Shown: piece by piece, positions 26,533-33,253 of the stretch
Layout of the letters: each line of letters begins with the position of its first letter
How positions within the stretch are numbered: the stretch's first letter is position 1
Assembly (NCBI RefSeq): GCF_000466485.1
Contig: NZ_KE992999.1
Span: 1 to 48,675 of the forward strand
Direction: 5' to 3'
Source: [Clostridium] symbiosum ATCC 14940
GTDB lineage: Bacteria > Bacillota > Clostridia > Lachnospirales > Lachnospiraceae
DNA: 48,675 nt
Position numbers and translations under genes: made by a program
Notes under the pieces: model-generated
Told to the model about the DNA's origin: nothing
The model's database searches: none
What the model saw: only the letters and a program-made list of their open reading frames with translations

Positions 26533-27384
26533 ATGATGTTTCCAGAGACTAACTCGATATCTATTCCCGGATTAACCACCTATTATCATTATTTAATAGG
26601 TGAAGAAAAATCCCCCACCACCATCACCAAATACCTCCGCGACCTCCAGAAATTCCTCACCTACACCGCCGGTCGCCCCATCACCAAGGAACTGGTCATA
26701 ACCTACAAAGAGGAACTAAAACAGCAATACGCCACCGCCAGTATCAACTCCATGCTGGCCTCACTGAATCACTATTTCGATTTTGCCGGTCTCTACGAAT
26801 GCAAAGTCAAGCAAATCAAACAACAACGCCGGGTTTACTGCCCAGAGGAAAAGGAACTTTCAAAAGAAGAGTACTATCGCCTCATAAAAGCCGCGCAGGA
26901 ATTGCAGAAAGACCGCCTCTCCTTAATAATCCAGACCATCTGCAGTACAGGAATCCGGATAAGCGAACTGGAATGTATTACCGTCCGAGCGGCGCAAAGC
27001 GGCGTGGCCGAAGTAAACTGCAAAGGCAAGAGCCGGCAAATTTTCATTCCCCATAAGCTAAAGATGATGCTGTTAACCTATATTAAGAAGCAGCACATCC
27101 GCCAGGGTCCCATATTCATAACCAAGCAGGGCAACCCGATTAACCGCAGTAATGTATGGCGGGAGATGAAAAACCTATGTAAGATAGCGCATGTGAAAGA
27201 AAACAAAGTCTTTCCCCATAACCTCCGCCATCTTTTCGCAAAGACCTATTACAAGATGGAAAAAGACATCTCGAAGCTGGCCGACCTACTGGGACACAGC
27301 AGTATCAACACAACAAGGATTTATATCATATCATCGGGGGAAGAGCACAGGCGGCAAATTGATCGAATGAAACTCCTGCTATAA
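26533..27384 (+). CDS. Tyrosine recombinase of capsule cassette 2 (putative promoter invertase)
   Basis: 283 residues, paralogous to the recombinase at 4580-5422 over the full length. The catalytic set is complete: R142 (STGIRIS), K166 (KGKSRQ), H229/R232 (HNLRH), H255 (LGHS) and Y264 (TRIYI). GAAAGGG lies upstream of ATG 26533. Its stop is 38 nt before the first of the second set of inverted sites, and cpsB2 follows, mirroring cassette 1. The coding strand is strikingly C-rich, unlike the G-rich coding strands of its neighbours, which suggests a different replication-strand history or a separate origin. Most likely it flips the segment at 27423-27813. Confidence 0.88.
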   Translation: MMFPETNSISIPGLTTYYHYLIGEEKSPTTITKYLRDLQKFLTYTAGRPITKELVITYKEELKQQYATASINSMLASLNHYFDFAGLYECKVKQIKQQRRVYCPEEKELSKEEYYRLIKAAQELQKDRLSLIIQTICSTGIRISELECITVRAAQSGVAEVNCKGKSRQIFIPHKLKMMLLTYIKKQHIRQGPIFITKQGNPINRSNVWREMKNLCKIAHVKENKVFPHNLRHLFAKTYYKMEKDISKLADLLGHSSINTTRIYIISSGEEHRRQIDRMKLLL

Positions 27385-27422
27385 GAAAGCAATTAGAATA
27401 AATGCTGATAAAGCTTCTTATT

Positions 27423-27448
27423 TACAACATAATATAGATTATGTCGTA
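27423..27448 (+). repeat. Recombination site L2 (left end of invertible segment 2)
   Basis: Arm TACAACATAAT, core ATAG, arm ATTATGTCGTA (one mismatch between the arms). The arms match the cassette-1 sites but the core differs (ATAG instead of AGTG). It is inverted relative to the sites at 27757 and 27788. Confidence 0.88.
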
Positions 27449-27553
27449 TTATACACCTAAAAATCTAAAACGTCTATTAGAAAATTAAAAAAATCTAAAT
27501 TAATTATTAATTTAATATATTTCACTTTTCATAACATTACCCTTAATTTCCAT

Positions 27554-27582
27554 ATTATACCAATAACCTATCGATAATGCAA
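27554..27582 (-). promoter_or_regulatory. Sigma-70-type promoter inside invertible segment 2, pointing away from the capsule genes
   Basis: On the minus strand, -35 TTGCAT (27582-27577), a 17-nt spacer and -10 TATAAT (27559-27554) with TGG directly before it (extended -10). Layout and orientation match the candidate in segment 1. After L2/R2a inversion the -10 would lie near 27646-27651, pointing at cpsB2. The -35 is weak, but an extended -10 can compensate. Confidence 0.55.
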
Positions 27583-27756
27583 TATTATCACCAGTTGTTT
27601 TTTATTTTGCTCCCCCAAATGAAGTATCTAAAAATACAAATAACTCCATTATTTACAAAAAATCCCATCTCCTGTCTGTGAAAATCCCATATTTCAAAAC
27701 TCTATAAAAAAATTTCATTATTCTATTCACGCAGCAATAAAAAAATCCCAAATCCC

Positions 27757-27782
27757 CACGACATAATCTATATTATGTGGTT
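27757..27782 (-). repeat. Recombination site R2a
   Basis: Arm ACGACATAAT, core CTAT, arm ATTATGTGGT. It matches the reverse complement of L2 at 23 of the inner 24 positions, including the same single-arm ACGAC variant. Its core is opposite to L2 and the same as R2b. Confidence 0.85.
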
Positions 27783-27787
27783 TCTTT

Positions 27788-27813
27788 CTCAACATAATCT
27801 ATATTATGTTGTT
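27788..27813 (-). repeat. Recombination site R2b
   Basis: CAACATAAT, core CTAT, ATTATGTTG, a perfect inverted repeat of 9-bp arms. It is a direct repeat of R2a 31 bp away. A further degenerate copy with only one good arm (ATTATGTTAT) lies at 27834-27843. Confidence 0.82.
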
Positions 27814-27877
27814 GTCCATAAAAACATATCAATATTATGTTATTTCACCTGACACTATTAATGTAGGGAGTGTATCT

Positions 27878-28612
27878 ATGTTGCAGCCAGTAAACGGGAT
27901 AATCGATGTCCATGCCCATATTATCCCCAAAGCAGATGACGGTTCCAGATATCTGGGGGAAACCCGGTTTATGCTGAAAGAAGCATATGCACAGGGAATA
28001 CGCAGTGTGATTGCCACGCCTCATTATCTGCACAGACATAATAAAATGAGCGCAGGCCAGATTCTGGACGCCTTAGAAAAAGTAAAAAAAATGGCAGGCG
28101 AAATTGCCCCGGATTTAACAATCTATTCCGGCGAAGAACTATTCTACCACGATGGTATTGTGGAAGCGCTGCAGTCCGGAAGGGCCTTATCGCTGGGGGG
28201 TACAAGATATGTTCTGATAGAGTTTTCAACTACTGTTTCATATAAAGAGATCTATCAGGCCGTACGCCAGCTGACTCTGGCCGGTTATATTCCGGTACTC
28301 GCTCATATTGAACGCTTCACCTGTCTGAGGAAAAGCGGCTGCATTGAAGAACTGATTCAGGCAGGAGCTTATATGCAGATGAATTACAGCAGCCTGTCGG
28401 GAATCAACCATCCGGTTGATCGTATCTGGTGCAGAAAAGCAGTGAAAAAAGGAAATGTTCATCTTTTGGGTTCCGATATGCACCGGCTGGACTACAGGCC
28501 GCCTGAAATAAAGAAAGCAGTTGACTGGCTGCTAAAGGACTGCAGAAGGGAGACTTTTGAGCGGCTGACCTATTATCAGCCAAAGAAACTCCTGAATGGG
28601 GAACTGTTTTAG
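27878..28612 (+). CDS. cpsB: CpsB/YwqE-type tyrosine-protein phosphatase (PHP family), cassette 2
   Basis: 244 residues from ATG 27878, chosen because AGGGAG lies 8 nt upstream; the longer frame from 27806 would begin inside recombination site R2b and lacks a ribosome site. PHP metal motifs are present: IDVHAHIIPKADDG, VIATPHYLHRHN, HIERFTCLR and LGSDMHRLDYRPP. The protein aligns end to end with the cassette-1 CpsB. It should dephosphorylate CpsD2. It is the first gene after invertible segment 2 and is followed by cpsC and cpsD. Confidence 0.92.
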   Translation: MLQPVNGIIDVHAHIIPKADDGSRYLGETRFMLKEAYAQGIRSVIATPHYLHRHNKMSAGQILDALEKVKKMAGEIAPDLTIYSGEELFYHDGIVEALQSGRALSLGGTRYVLIEFSTTVSYKEIYQAVRQLTLAGYIPVLAHIERFTCLRKSGCIEELIQAGAYMQMNYSSLSGINHPVDRIWCRKAVKKGNVHLLGSDMHRLDYRPPEIKKAVDWLLKDCRRETFERLTYYQPKKLLNGELF

Positions 28613-28676
28613 TAAGCTAATTCCTGCTTGATGGAAATAGATAAGATTAATATAAAAAAGAAAAGGAATCTGGAAA

Positions 28677-29486
28677 ATGGAAAAGATGTACACAGAAGAC
28701 AAAGAAGAGATAGAGATTGATCTCCGGGAACTGCTGTTTGAGCTGAAAAAAAGGTTATGGCTGATTCTTGTGGCCCTGTTTCTCGGAATCGGCATTGCCG
28801 GCGCCGGCAGCGCATTTCTAATCACCCCGCAATATAAATCAGAAGCGAAGCTTTACATATTATCGAAGGAGACAACTTTGACTTCTCTGGCAGATCTTCA
28901 AATCGGCAGTCAGCTTACACAGGACTACAAGGTTTTGGTCAGCAGCCGGCCGGTTATGGAGGGTGTCATTAACCATCTCAAATTAGACTATTCTTACAAA
29001 GAATTGGCCGGAAAGCTGACGGTGGAGAATCCGCAGAATACGCGAATCCTGTCTTTAACGGTGCGTGATGAGAATCCGTATATGGCTAAGCAGATCGTGG
29101 ATGATATCGCAAATACCGCTTCCGACTACATTGGGGAAATCATGGAAATGGTACCGCCGAAAATGATTGAGGACGGTGTGGTGGCATCGGAGCCCTACAG
29201 CCCCAGCATAAAGAGAAATGCACTACTTGGAGGAATCCTGGCGGTATTTTTAATCTGTGCCTTGATAGCGGTCCGTGTTGTCTTTAGTGACACCGTCAAG
29301 AGTGAGGAAGATGTTGAAAGATACCTGAGTATCCCTGTATTGGCTGTTATTCCCAAAAAGAGAGAGAAGGGCAAGAAAAAAGAAAAACATAAATCACCGA
29401 AAGAGCCGGGTAAGGGAGAAACCAGGAAGGAAGAAATCAGGAAAGAAGTAAAAGGGCCAAAAGAGGAGGAGCAGATAAATGGATAA
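28677..29486 (+). CDS. cpsC: Wzz/CpsC-type capsule chain-length regulator, cassette 2
   Basis: 269 residues with the same layout as the cassette-1 copy: acidic start (TEDKEEIEIDLRELLFELKK), TM1 at about residues 28-50, an extracellular Wzz domain with YKSEAKLYILSKETTLTSLA, TM2 at about 180-200, and a Lys/Glu-rich cytoplasmic tail of about 45 residues. The tail is charged but mixed, unlike the strongly basic tail of the first copy, and is the most divergent part. The end overlaps cpsD2 by 8 nt. Confidence 0.9.
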   Translation: MEKMYTEDKEEIEIDLRELLFELKKRLWLILVALFLGIGIAGAGSAFLITPQYKSEAKLYILSKETTLTSLADLQIGSQLTQDYKVLVSSRPVMEGVINHLKLDYSYKELAGKLTVENPQNTRILSLTVRDENPYMAKQIVDDIANTASDYIGEIMEMVPPKMIEDGVVASEPYSPSIKRNALLGGILAVFLICALIAVRVVFSDTVKSEEDVERYLSIPVLAVIPKKREKGKKKEKHKSPKEPGKGETRKEEIRKEVKGPKEEEQING

Positions 29487-30180
29487 CGAAGTCTTTTTAA
29501 AAAGAACGGCAATAGAAGATTATCAGTACAATGAGGCGATGAAAACACTTCGTACGAATATCCAGTTTTCAGGCACAGGTATTCAGGTTGTTATGCTTAC
29601 AAGTTCTGTTCCCGGAGAGGGAAAGAGCGAGACCACTTTTCATTTAGCGGCCTCGCTGGCACAGCTGGATAAGAAGGTTCTTCTGATTGACGCCGATATC
29701 CGCAAATCGATCCTTGTCACACGATACCAATTGGACCGGAGAGTTGACGGGCTGTCCCAATACCTGAGCGGCCAGAAAAAATTGGAAGAGGTAGTTTATA
29801 AAACGAATCTGCCTAATTTGACCATGATTTTTTCCGGTCCCTATTCTCCGAACCCGGCAGAGCTGTTGGCAGAACCCCTTTTCGATAAATTAGTTGCCTG
29901 GGCAAGGGAGAATTTTGATTATGTCATAATCGATACGCCTCCGATGGGAAACCTGATTGATGGCGCGATTATAAGCCGGAACTGTGACGGAGCCATACTG
30001 GTTATTGAGAGCGGCAATATCAGCCACCGCCTTCTGCAAAAAGTGAAAGGCCAGTTGGAAAAGAGCGGATGCCGGATTTTGGGTGCGGTGTTAAATAAAG
30101 TGGACGTCAGACAAAACAGTTACTATTATTACGGAAAATACGGGAAATATTATGGAAAAGAGTATAGCAGCGAGCATTAA
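29479..30180 (+). CDS. cpsD: CpsD-type autophosphorylating tyrosine kinase (BY-kinase), cassette 2
   Basis: 233 residues. Walker A is SSVPGEGKSETT, Walker A' VLLIDADIRKS, Walker B FDYVIIDTPPMG, and the C-terminal tyrosine tail YYYYGKYGKYYGKEY. It is shorter at both ends than the cassette-1 copy but otherwise nearly collinear. It has the same GKS-Glu variant. With CpsB2 and CpsC2 it should form the phosphorylation cycle that controls export of polymer 2. A 242-nt gap containing a repeat element follows, where cassette 1 has only 65 nt. Confidence 0.92.
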   Translation: MDNEVFLKRTAIEDYQYNEAMKTLRTNIQFSGTGIQVVMLTSSVPGEGKSETTFHLAASLAQLDKKVLLIDADIRKSILVTRYQLDRRVDGLSQYLSGQKKLEEVVYKTNLPNLTMIFSGPYSPNPAELLAEPLFDKLVAWARENFDYVIIDTPPMGNLIDGAIISRNCDGAILVIESGNISHRLLQKVKGQLEKSGCRILGAVLNKVDVRQNSYYYYGKYGKYYGKEYSSEH

Positions 30181-30203
30181 GACGCACAGAGCTTTAAAAA
30201 TAT

Positions 30204-30375
30204 GTTACAGTTCAGCCTTCGGCTAAACCGTAACAAATGATGCACAGAAACGGCAAAAAACGTCGTTGGATAGTGGTGAAAAGTTCATTTTTCATCGCAT
30301 CGCGCCGCACAACTCGGGATTTTCGCAAAAAACAGCGAAAACACCTCGCGGAATACATCATGGCTGAACGGTTAC
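30204..30375. repeat. MITE-like element between cpsD2 and the LCP gene
   Basis: 172 bp bounded by imperfect terminal inverted repeats: GTTACAGTTCAGCC at the left and GGCTGAACGGTTAC at the right (12 of 14 match). The left end itself folds as a hairpin, with AGCC-TTC-GGCT at the tip and GTTAC/GTAAC at the base (30204-30234). Cassette 1 has no counterpart between the same genes, so this looks like an insertion. No transposase lies inside; the 60-codon frame across it looks like chance. The element's identity as a dispersed repeat cannot be tested in this window alone. Confidence 0.6.
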
Positions 30376-30422
30376 CAAAATACAAGGCTGCGGCAGAAAG
30401 CCGTCATGGAGAAAAATGAAAG

Positions 30423-31511
30423 ATGAGTGACATTAAGAACGGCCCGGCTGAAAAGGAAGCGCCGGATAGTAAAAAACAAATCCGGGAAAAACGAAAAGCA
30501 ATAAGCAAATGGCCGGTTGTATTGGCGGTGTTTTGTGCGGCCGCTGCCATTTTTATGTTGTCATACCGTTACTATGCACAGGAGAAAGCGCGGCGATTGA
30601 CAGAGGCCGGGAATGCAGCCAAAGCCTCCGGACTTGCCGGGACGCCGTCAAACGGAATAATTGAACTGGACGGAAAAAAATACAGAAGAAACACTTCAAT
30701 TCGCGCGATTCTCTGTATTGGCGTGGATACGAGCGGGGATATGCAGCAGCAAACCGCGTCCGGAGTAGCGGGGCAGGCGGACGGCCTTTTTCTTGTGGCG
30801 CAGGATATGGCCAGAGATACGGTCAGGATTTTAATGATTCCCCGGGACACGATGACGGAGATAACGCTTTTTGATTTAATGGGCAATGAGCTGGGTAAAG
30901 ATGTTCAGCACCTTACCCTTGCATTTGCCTATGGAGACGGCAGAGAGAAAAGCTGTGAGCTTCTCGCGGCCGCTGTCTCGGATTTATGCTTTGGAATCCG
31001 TCTGGACGGATATCTTGCAATGAATGTTAGTTCCATCCCCCTCTTAAATGACGAGGTGGGAGGAGTTACCGTCACGATAGAAGAGGATGGGTTGGAAGTA
31101 AAAGACCCGCTGCTGAAAAAAGGGAGTGTCGTACACCTAAACGGCAGTCAGGCAGAATTATTTGTACGTTACCGCGATATTACGAAGCCGCAGACGGCTC
31201 TGAGCAGAATGGACAGGCAGCAGCAGTATATACAGGCCTACTTTGAAACGGTCAAAAAAGAGTCGGAAAAAGACAGTGGTCTGATAACAAGACTTGTCAA
31301 TGCCATAGAGAACCATATGGTTACCAATATGGCGAAAGACCAGTACCTCGATATGGGGATGGCGGTCCTGAACAGCCAGCAGGAGCTGGGAGATAAAGAT
31401 TTTTTGACAATACCGGGCCAGGCAGTGGAAACAATTAATTTTGATGAGTATTATCCGGACCTGGATGAATTGAAACGAATCATCATAGAACTGTTCTACA
31501 AGGAAATCTGA
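30423..31511 (+). CDS. LytR-CpsA-Psr (LCP) family protein, cassette 2
   Basis: 362 residues: a charged cytoplasmic N-terminus of about 30 residues, one TM helix at about 31-50, and an extracellular LCP domain with LDGKKYRRNTSIRAILCIGVD, GQADGLFLVAQDMARD, IPRDTMTE and VRYRDITKPQTALSRMDRQ. From about residue 75 on it is nearly identical to the cassette-1 LCP. It probably attaches capsule 2 to peptidoglycan. GGAG lies 11 nt before ATG 30423, just downstream of the MITE-like element. Confidence 0.88.
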   Translation: MSDIKNGPAEKEAPDSKKQIREKRKAISKWPVVLAVFCAAAAIFMLSYRYYAQEKARRLTEAGNAAKASGLAGTPSNGIIELDGKKYRRNTSIRAILCIGVDTSGDMQQQTASGVAGQADGLFLVAQDMARDTVRILMIPRDTMTEITLFDLMGNELGKDVQHLTLAFAYGDGREKSCELLAAAVSDLCFGIRLDGYLAMNVSSIPLLNDEVGGVTVTIEEDGLEVKDPLLKKGSVVHLNGSQAELFVRYRDITKPQTALSRMDRQQQYIQAYFETVKKESEKDSGLITRLVNAIENHMVTNMAKDQYLDMGMAVLNSQQELGDKDFLTIPGQAVETINFDEYYPDLDELKRIIIELFYKEI

Positions 31512-31541
31512 CAGAACTCGGATGATGCAAATGCCTTACGG

Positions 31542-31567
31542 CAATAACTAGCAAATGCTATTTATTG
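31542..31567 (+). promoter_or_regulatory. Conserved hairpin in the leader of the secreted protein gene, cassette 2
   Basis: CAATAACTAGC pairs with GCTATTTATTG around a 4-nt loop (10 of 11 pairs). The right arm is identical to, and the left arm one base different from, the hairpin at 9511-9544; the loops are unrelated. Conservation of stem but not loop points to a structural RNA role. Confidence 0.6.
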
Positions 31568-31600
31568 ATAAAACTAAAAAGAAAGGAAGGGTGATGTGAC

Positions 31601-32149
31601 ATGAAGAGGAAATTAGCAGGAGTGTTAACCGCTGCTGTCCTGATGGCTCAGCCGTTTACATCTCTGGCAGCCGGCAGTATGCCGTCTACGCCTTCACCGT
31701 CTCGTGACAACATGAGCAGTTCGACACAATCAATGATCAGTGGCGAACTGAATAACGGTGCAGCTCCTACCGGCACTGCAGGCAGTTCAGTTGCGTTCAG
31801 CACGGATCGGGCTGTTTATGAGAATGCCGGATTTGCCTGGGACGTAATCGAAGAGATTAATACCATCAATGCCGGAGTAGAACCTCTGTACCGTACAATT
31901 GGAACTAACAACATGGTTGGTTATGTTCCTTTGGCGCCGGTACAGGCAGCAGTTGTCAGCGGCTCCACCACAGTAACGATGTATGTTCCAAACCTGGTAG
32001 AGGGACTGAACGATGTTCAGATCCTGTACTACAATCAGGCAACACATACTTGGGAACTGATGGCACCGTCCAGCATTAATTATGCAACAAAAGAAATTTC
32101 CGTTACTTTAAGCGGAACAACCCCATTTACAATTGTTTATAAGAAATAA
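31601..32149 (+). CDS. Capsule-locus secreted protein of unknown function, cassette 2
   Basis: 182 residues. Sec signal peptide (KLAGVLTAAVLMAQPFTSLAAG), then a Ser/Thr/Gly-rich stretch, then a conserved domain from about residue 70 with INTINAGVEPLYRTIGTNNM, VGYVPLAPVQAAV, VPNLVEGLNDVQILYYN, WELMAPSSINYA and TPFTIVYKK. The last 110 residues closely match the protein at 9578-10135, while the linker has diverged. AAAGGAAGG lies upstream. The family is not recognised. Being the last gene of the shared regulatory module, it may help polymer export, attachment or surface retention; this is inferred from position only. Confidence 0.75.
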   Translation: MKRKLAGVLTAAVLMAQPFTSLAAGSMPSTPSPSRDNMSSSTQSMISGELNNGAAPTGTAGSSVAFSTDRAVYENAGFAWDVIEEINTINAGVEPLYRTIGTNNMVGYVPLAPVQAAVVSGSTTVTMYVPNLVEGLNDVQILYYNQATHTWELMAPSSINYATKEISVTLSGTTPFTIVYKK

Positions 32150-32169
32150 ACATTCGTGAGTGAAGCTGA

Positions 32170-32209
32170 GGGACTGCCCCTGCCATTTTTGGGGCAGCTT
32201 CCCGGTTTT
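32170..32209 (+). terminator. Terminator-like hairpin between the regulatory module and sugar genes, cassette 2
   Basis: GGGA-CTGCCCC pairs with GGGGCAG-CT-TCCC around a 10-nt loop, followed by GGTTTTAGG. The stem is strong and the U-tract short, so partial termination or attenuation is likely. It lies 20 nt after the secreted-protein gene and 128 nt before rfbA. No clear promoter was seen in between, so the sugar genes may depend on read-through. Confidence 0.6.
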
Positions 32210-32336
32210 AGGTAAGGAATACGAGCGCCTGATTTCCACGGGGACACTCATTAGAATAGGAAATGGATATTTAATAGTGAGTGTTGCCCGCGGAATTAAA
32301 TATAGATGAAATAAACGGAAGGACAGAAGAAAACTG

Positions 32337-33236
32337 ATGAAAGGGATTATTCTTGCCGGAGGTTCCGGTACCCGCCTTTACCCGCTGACGAAAGTAACTT
32401 CTAAACAATTGCTGCCGATTTACGACAAGCCGATGATTTATTATCCGATGTCCGTGCTGATGGAGGCAGGCATCCGGGAAATCCTGATTATTTCCACACC
32501 GCAGGATACGCCCCGCTTTCAGGAGCTGCTGGGAGATGGAAAGGCCTTTGGACTGAATCTGAAATATGCAGTTCAGGCATCCCCGGACGGACTGGCCCAG
32601 GCATTTTTGATTGGCGCAGATTTTATAGGAAATGACACAGTTGCGATGGTTTTAGGTGATAACATTTTTGCCGGCCACGGATTGAAAAAAAGATTGAAAA
32701 ACGCAGTCCGTAATGCGGAAAAAGGCAAAGGGGCAACGGTATTCGGCTATTACGTAGACGATCCGGAGCGCTTTGGAATAGTGGAGTTTGACAGAGATGG
32801 AAAAGCAGTCTCGATCGAAGAAAAGCCAAAACAACCAAAAAGCAACTACTGTGTTACTGGCCTGTACTTTTATGACAACAGGGTGGTGGATTATGCCGGA
32901 CAGCTAAAGCCGAGCGGGAGGGGAGAACTGGAAATCACAGATCTGAACCGGATTTATTTAGAGGAAGGACTTCTTAATGTGGAACTGCTGGGGCAGGGCT
33001 TCACATGGCTGGATACCGGCACCCATGAAAGCCTGGTGGATGCGACAAACTTTGTAAAAACAGTGGAGAGCCACCAGCACCGGAAAATCGCCTGCCTGGA
33101 AGAGATCGCCTATTTAAACGGCTGGATATCAGGCGATGAGGTACTGGCGGTTTACGAGAGTATGAAGAAGAATCAGTATGGCCAATACCTGAAGGATGTT
33201 CTGGACGGGAAGTATATTGATGTTCTTTACGAATGA
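32337..33236 (+). CDS. rfbA: Glucose-1-phosphate thymidylyltransferase
   Basis: 299 residues, the full length of RfbA/RmlA. The N-terminus is [31 protein letters not shown] (signature for nucleotide binding), with [32 protein letters not shown] and [13 protein letters not shown] further on. It makes dTDP-glucose from glucose-1-phosphate and dTTP. GGAAGGA lies about 12 nt upstream. It begins the sugar-nucleotide block of cassette 2 and feeds rfbB directly. Confidence 0.97.
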   Translation: MKGIILAGGSGTRLYPLTKVTSKQLLPIYDKPMIYYPMSVLMEAGIREILIISTPQDTPRFQELLGDGKAFGLNLKYAVQASPDGLAQAFLIGADFIGNDTVAMVLGDNIFAGHGLKKRLKNAVRNAEKGKGATVFGYYVDDPERFGIVEFDRDGKAVSIEEKPKQPKSNYCVTGLYFYDNRVVDYAGQLKPSGRGELEITDLNRIYLEEGLLNVELLGQGFTWLDTGTHESLVDATNFVKTVESHQHRKIACLEEIAYLNGWISGDEVLAVYESMKKNQYGQYLKDVLDGKYIDVLYE

Positions 33237-33253
33237 AAAAGAGGGAAGAGAGT

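Larger units (their letters stand above)
27423..27813. other. Putative invertible promoter segment 2
   Basis: Site L2 (core ATAG) faces two right-hand sites, R2a (27757-27782) and R2b (27788-27813), both with core CTAT, the reverse complement. Inversion could use either right site, giving endpoints about 31 bp apart. The 308 bp between L2 and R2a are AT-rich with C-rich tracts and contain no gene. The arrangement recombinase-segment-cpsB copies cassette 1. Inversion is inferred. Confidence 0.83.

Noticed and set aside
27423-27843. The repeated palindromes as a CRISPR array
   Set aside because: There are only four copies, in mixed orientation and with irregular spacing, with no cas genes; they are recombinase sites.
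27806-27877. The upstream 24-codon extension of cpsB2
   Set aside because: It would begin inside recombination site R2b, has no ribosome site, and is absent from the cassette-1 paralogue; ATG 27878 has AGGGAG at proper spacing.
30237-30419. A 60-codon + strand open frame between cpsD2 and the LCP gene
   Set aside because: It runs across the MITE-like element, is very basic without recognisable features, and has no good ribosome site. It looks like a by-product of the repeat.
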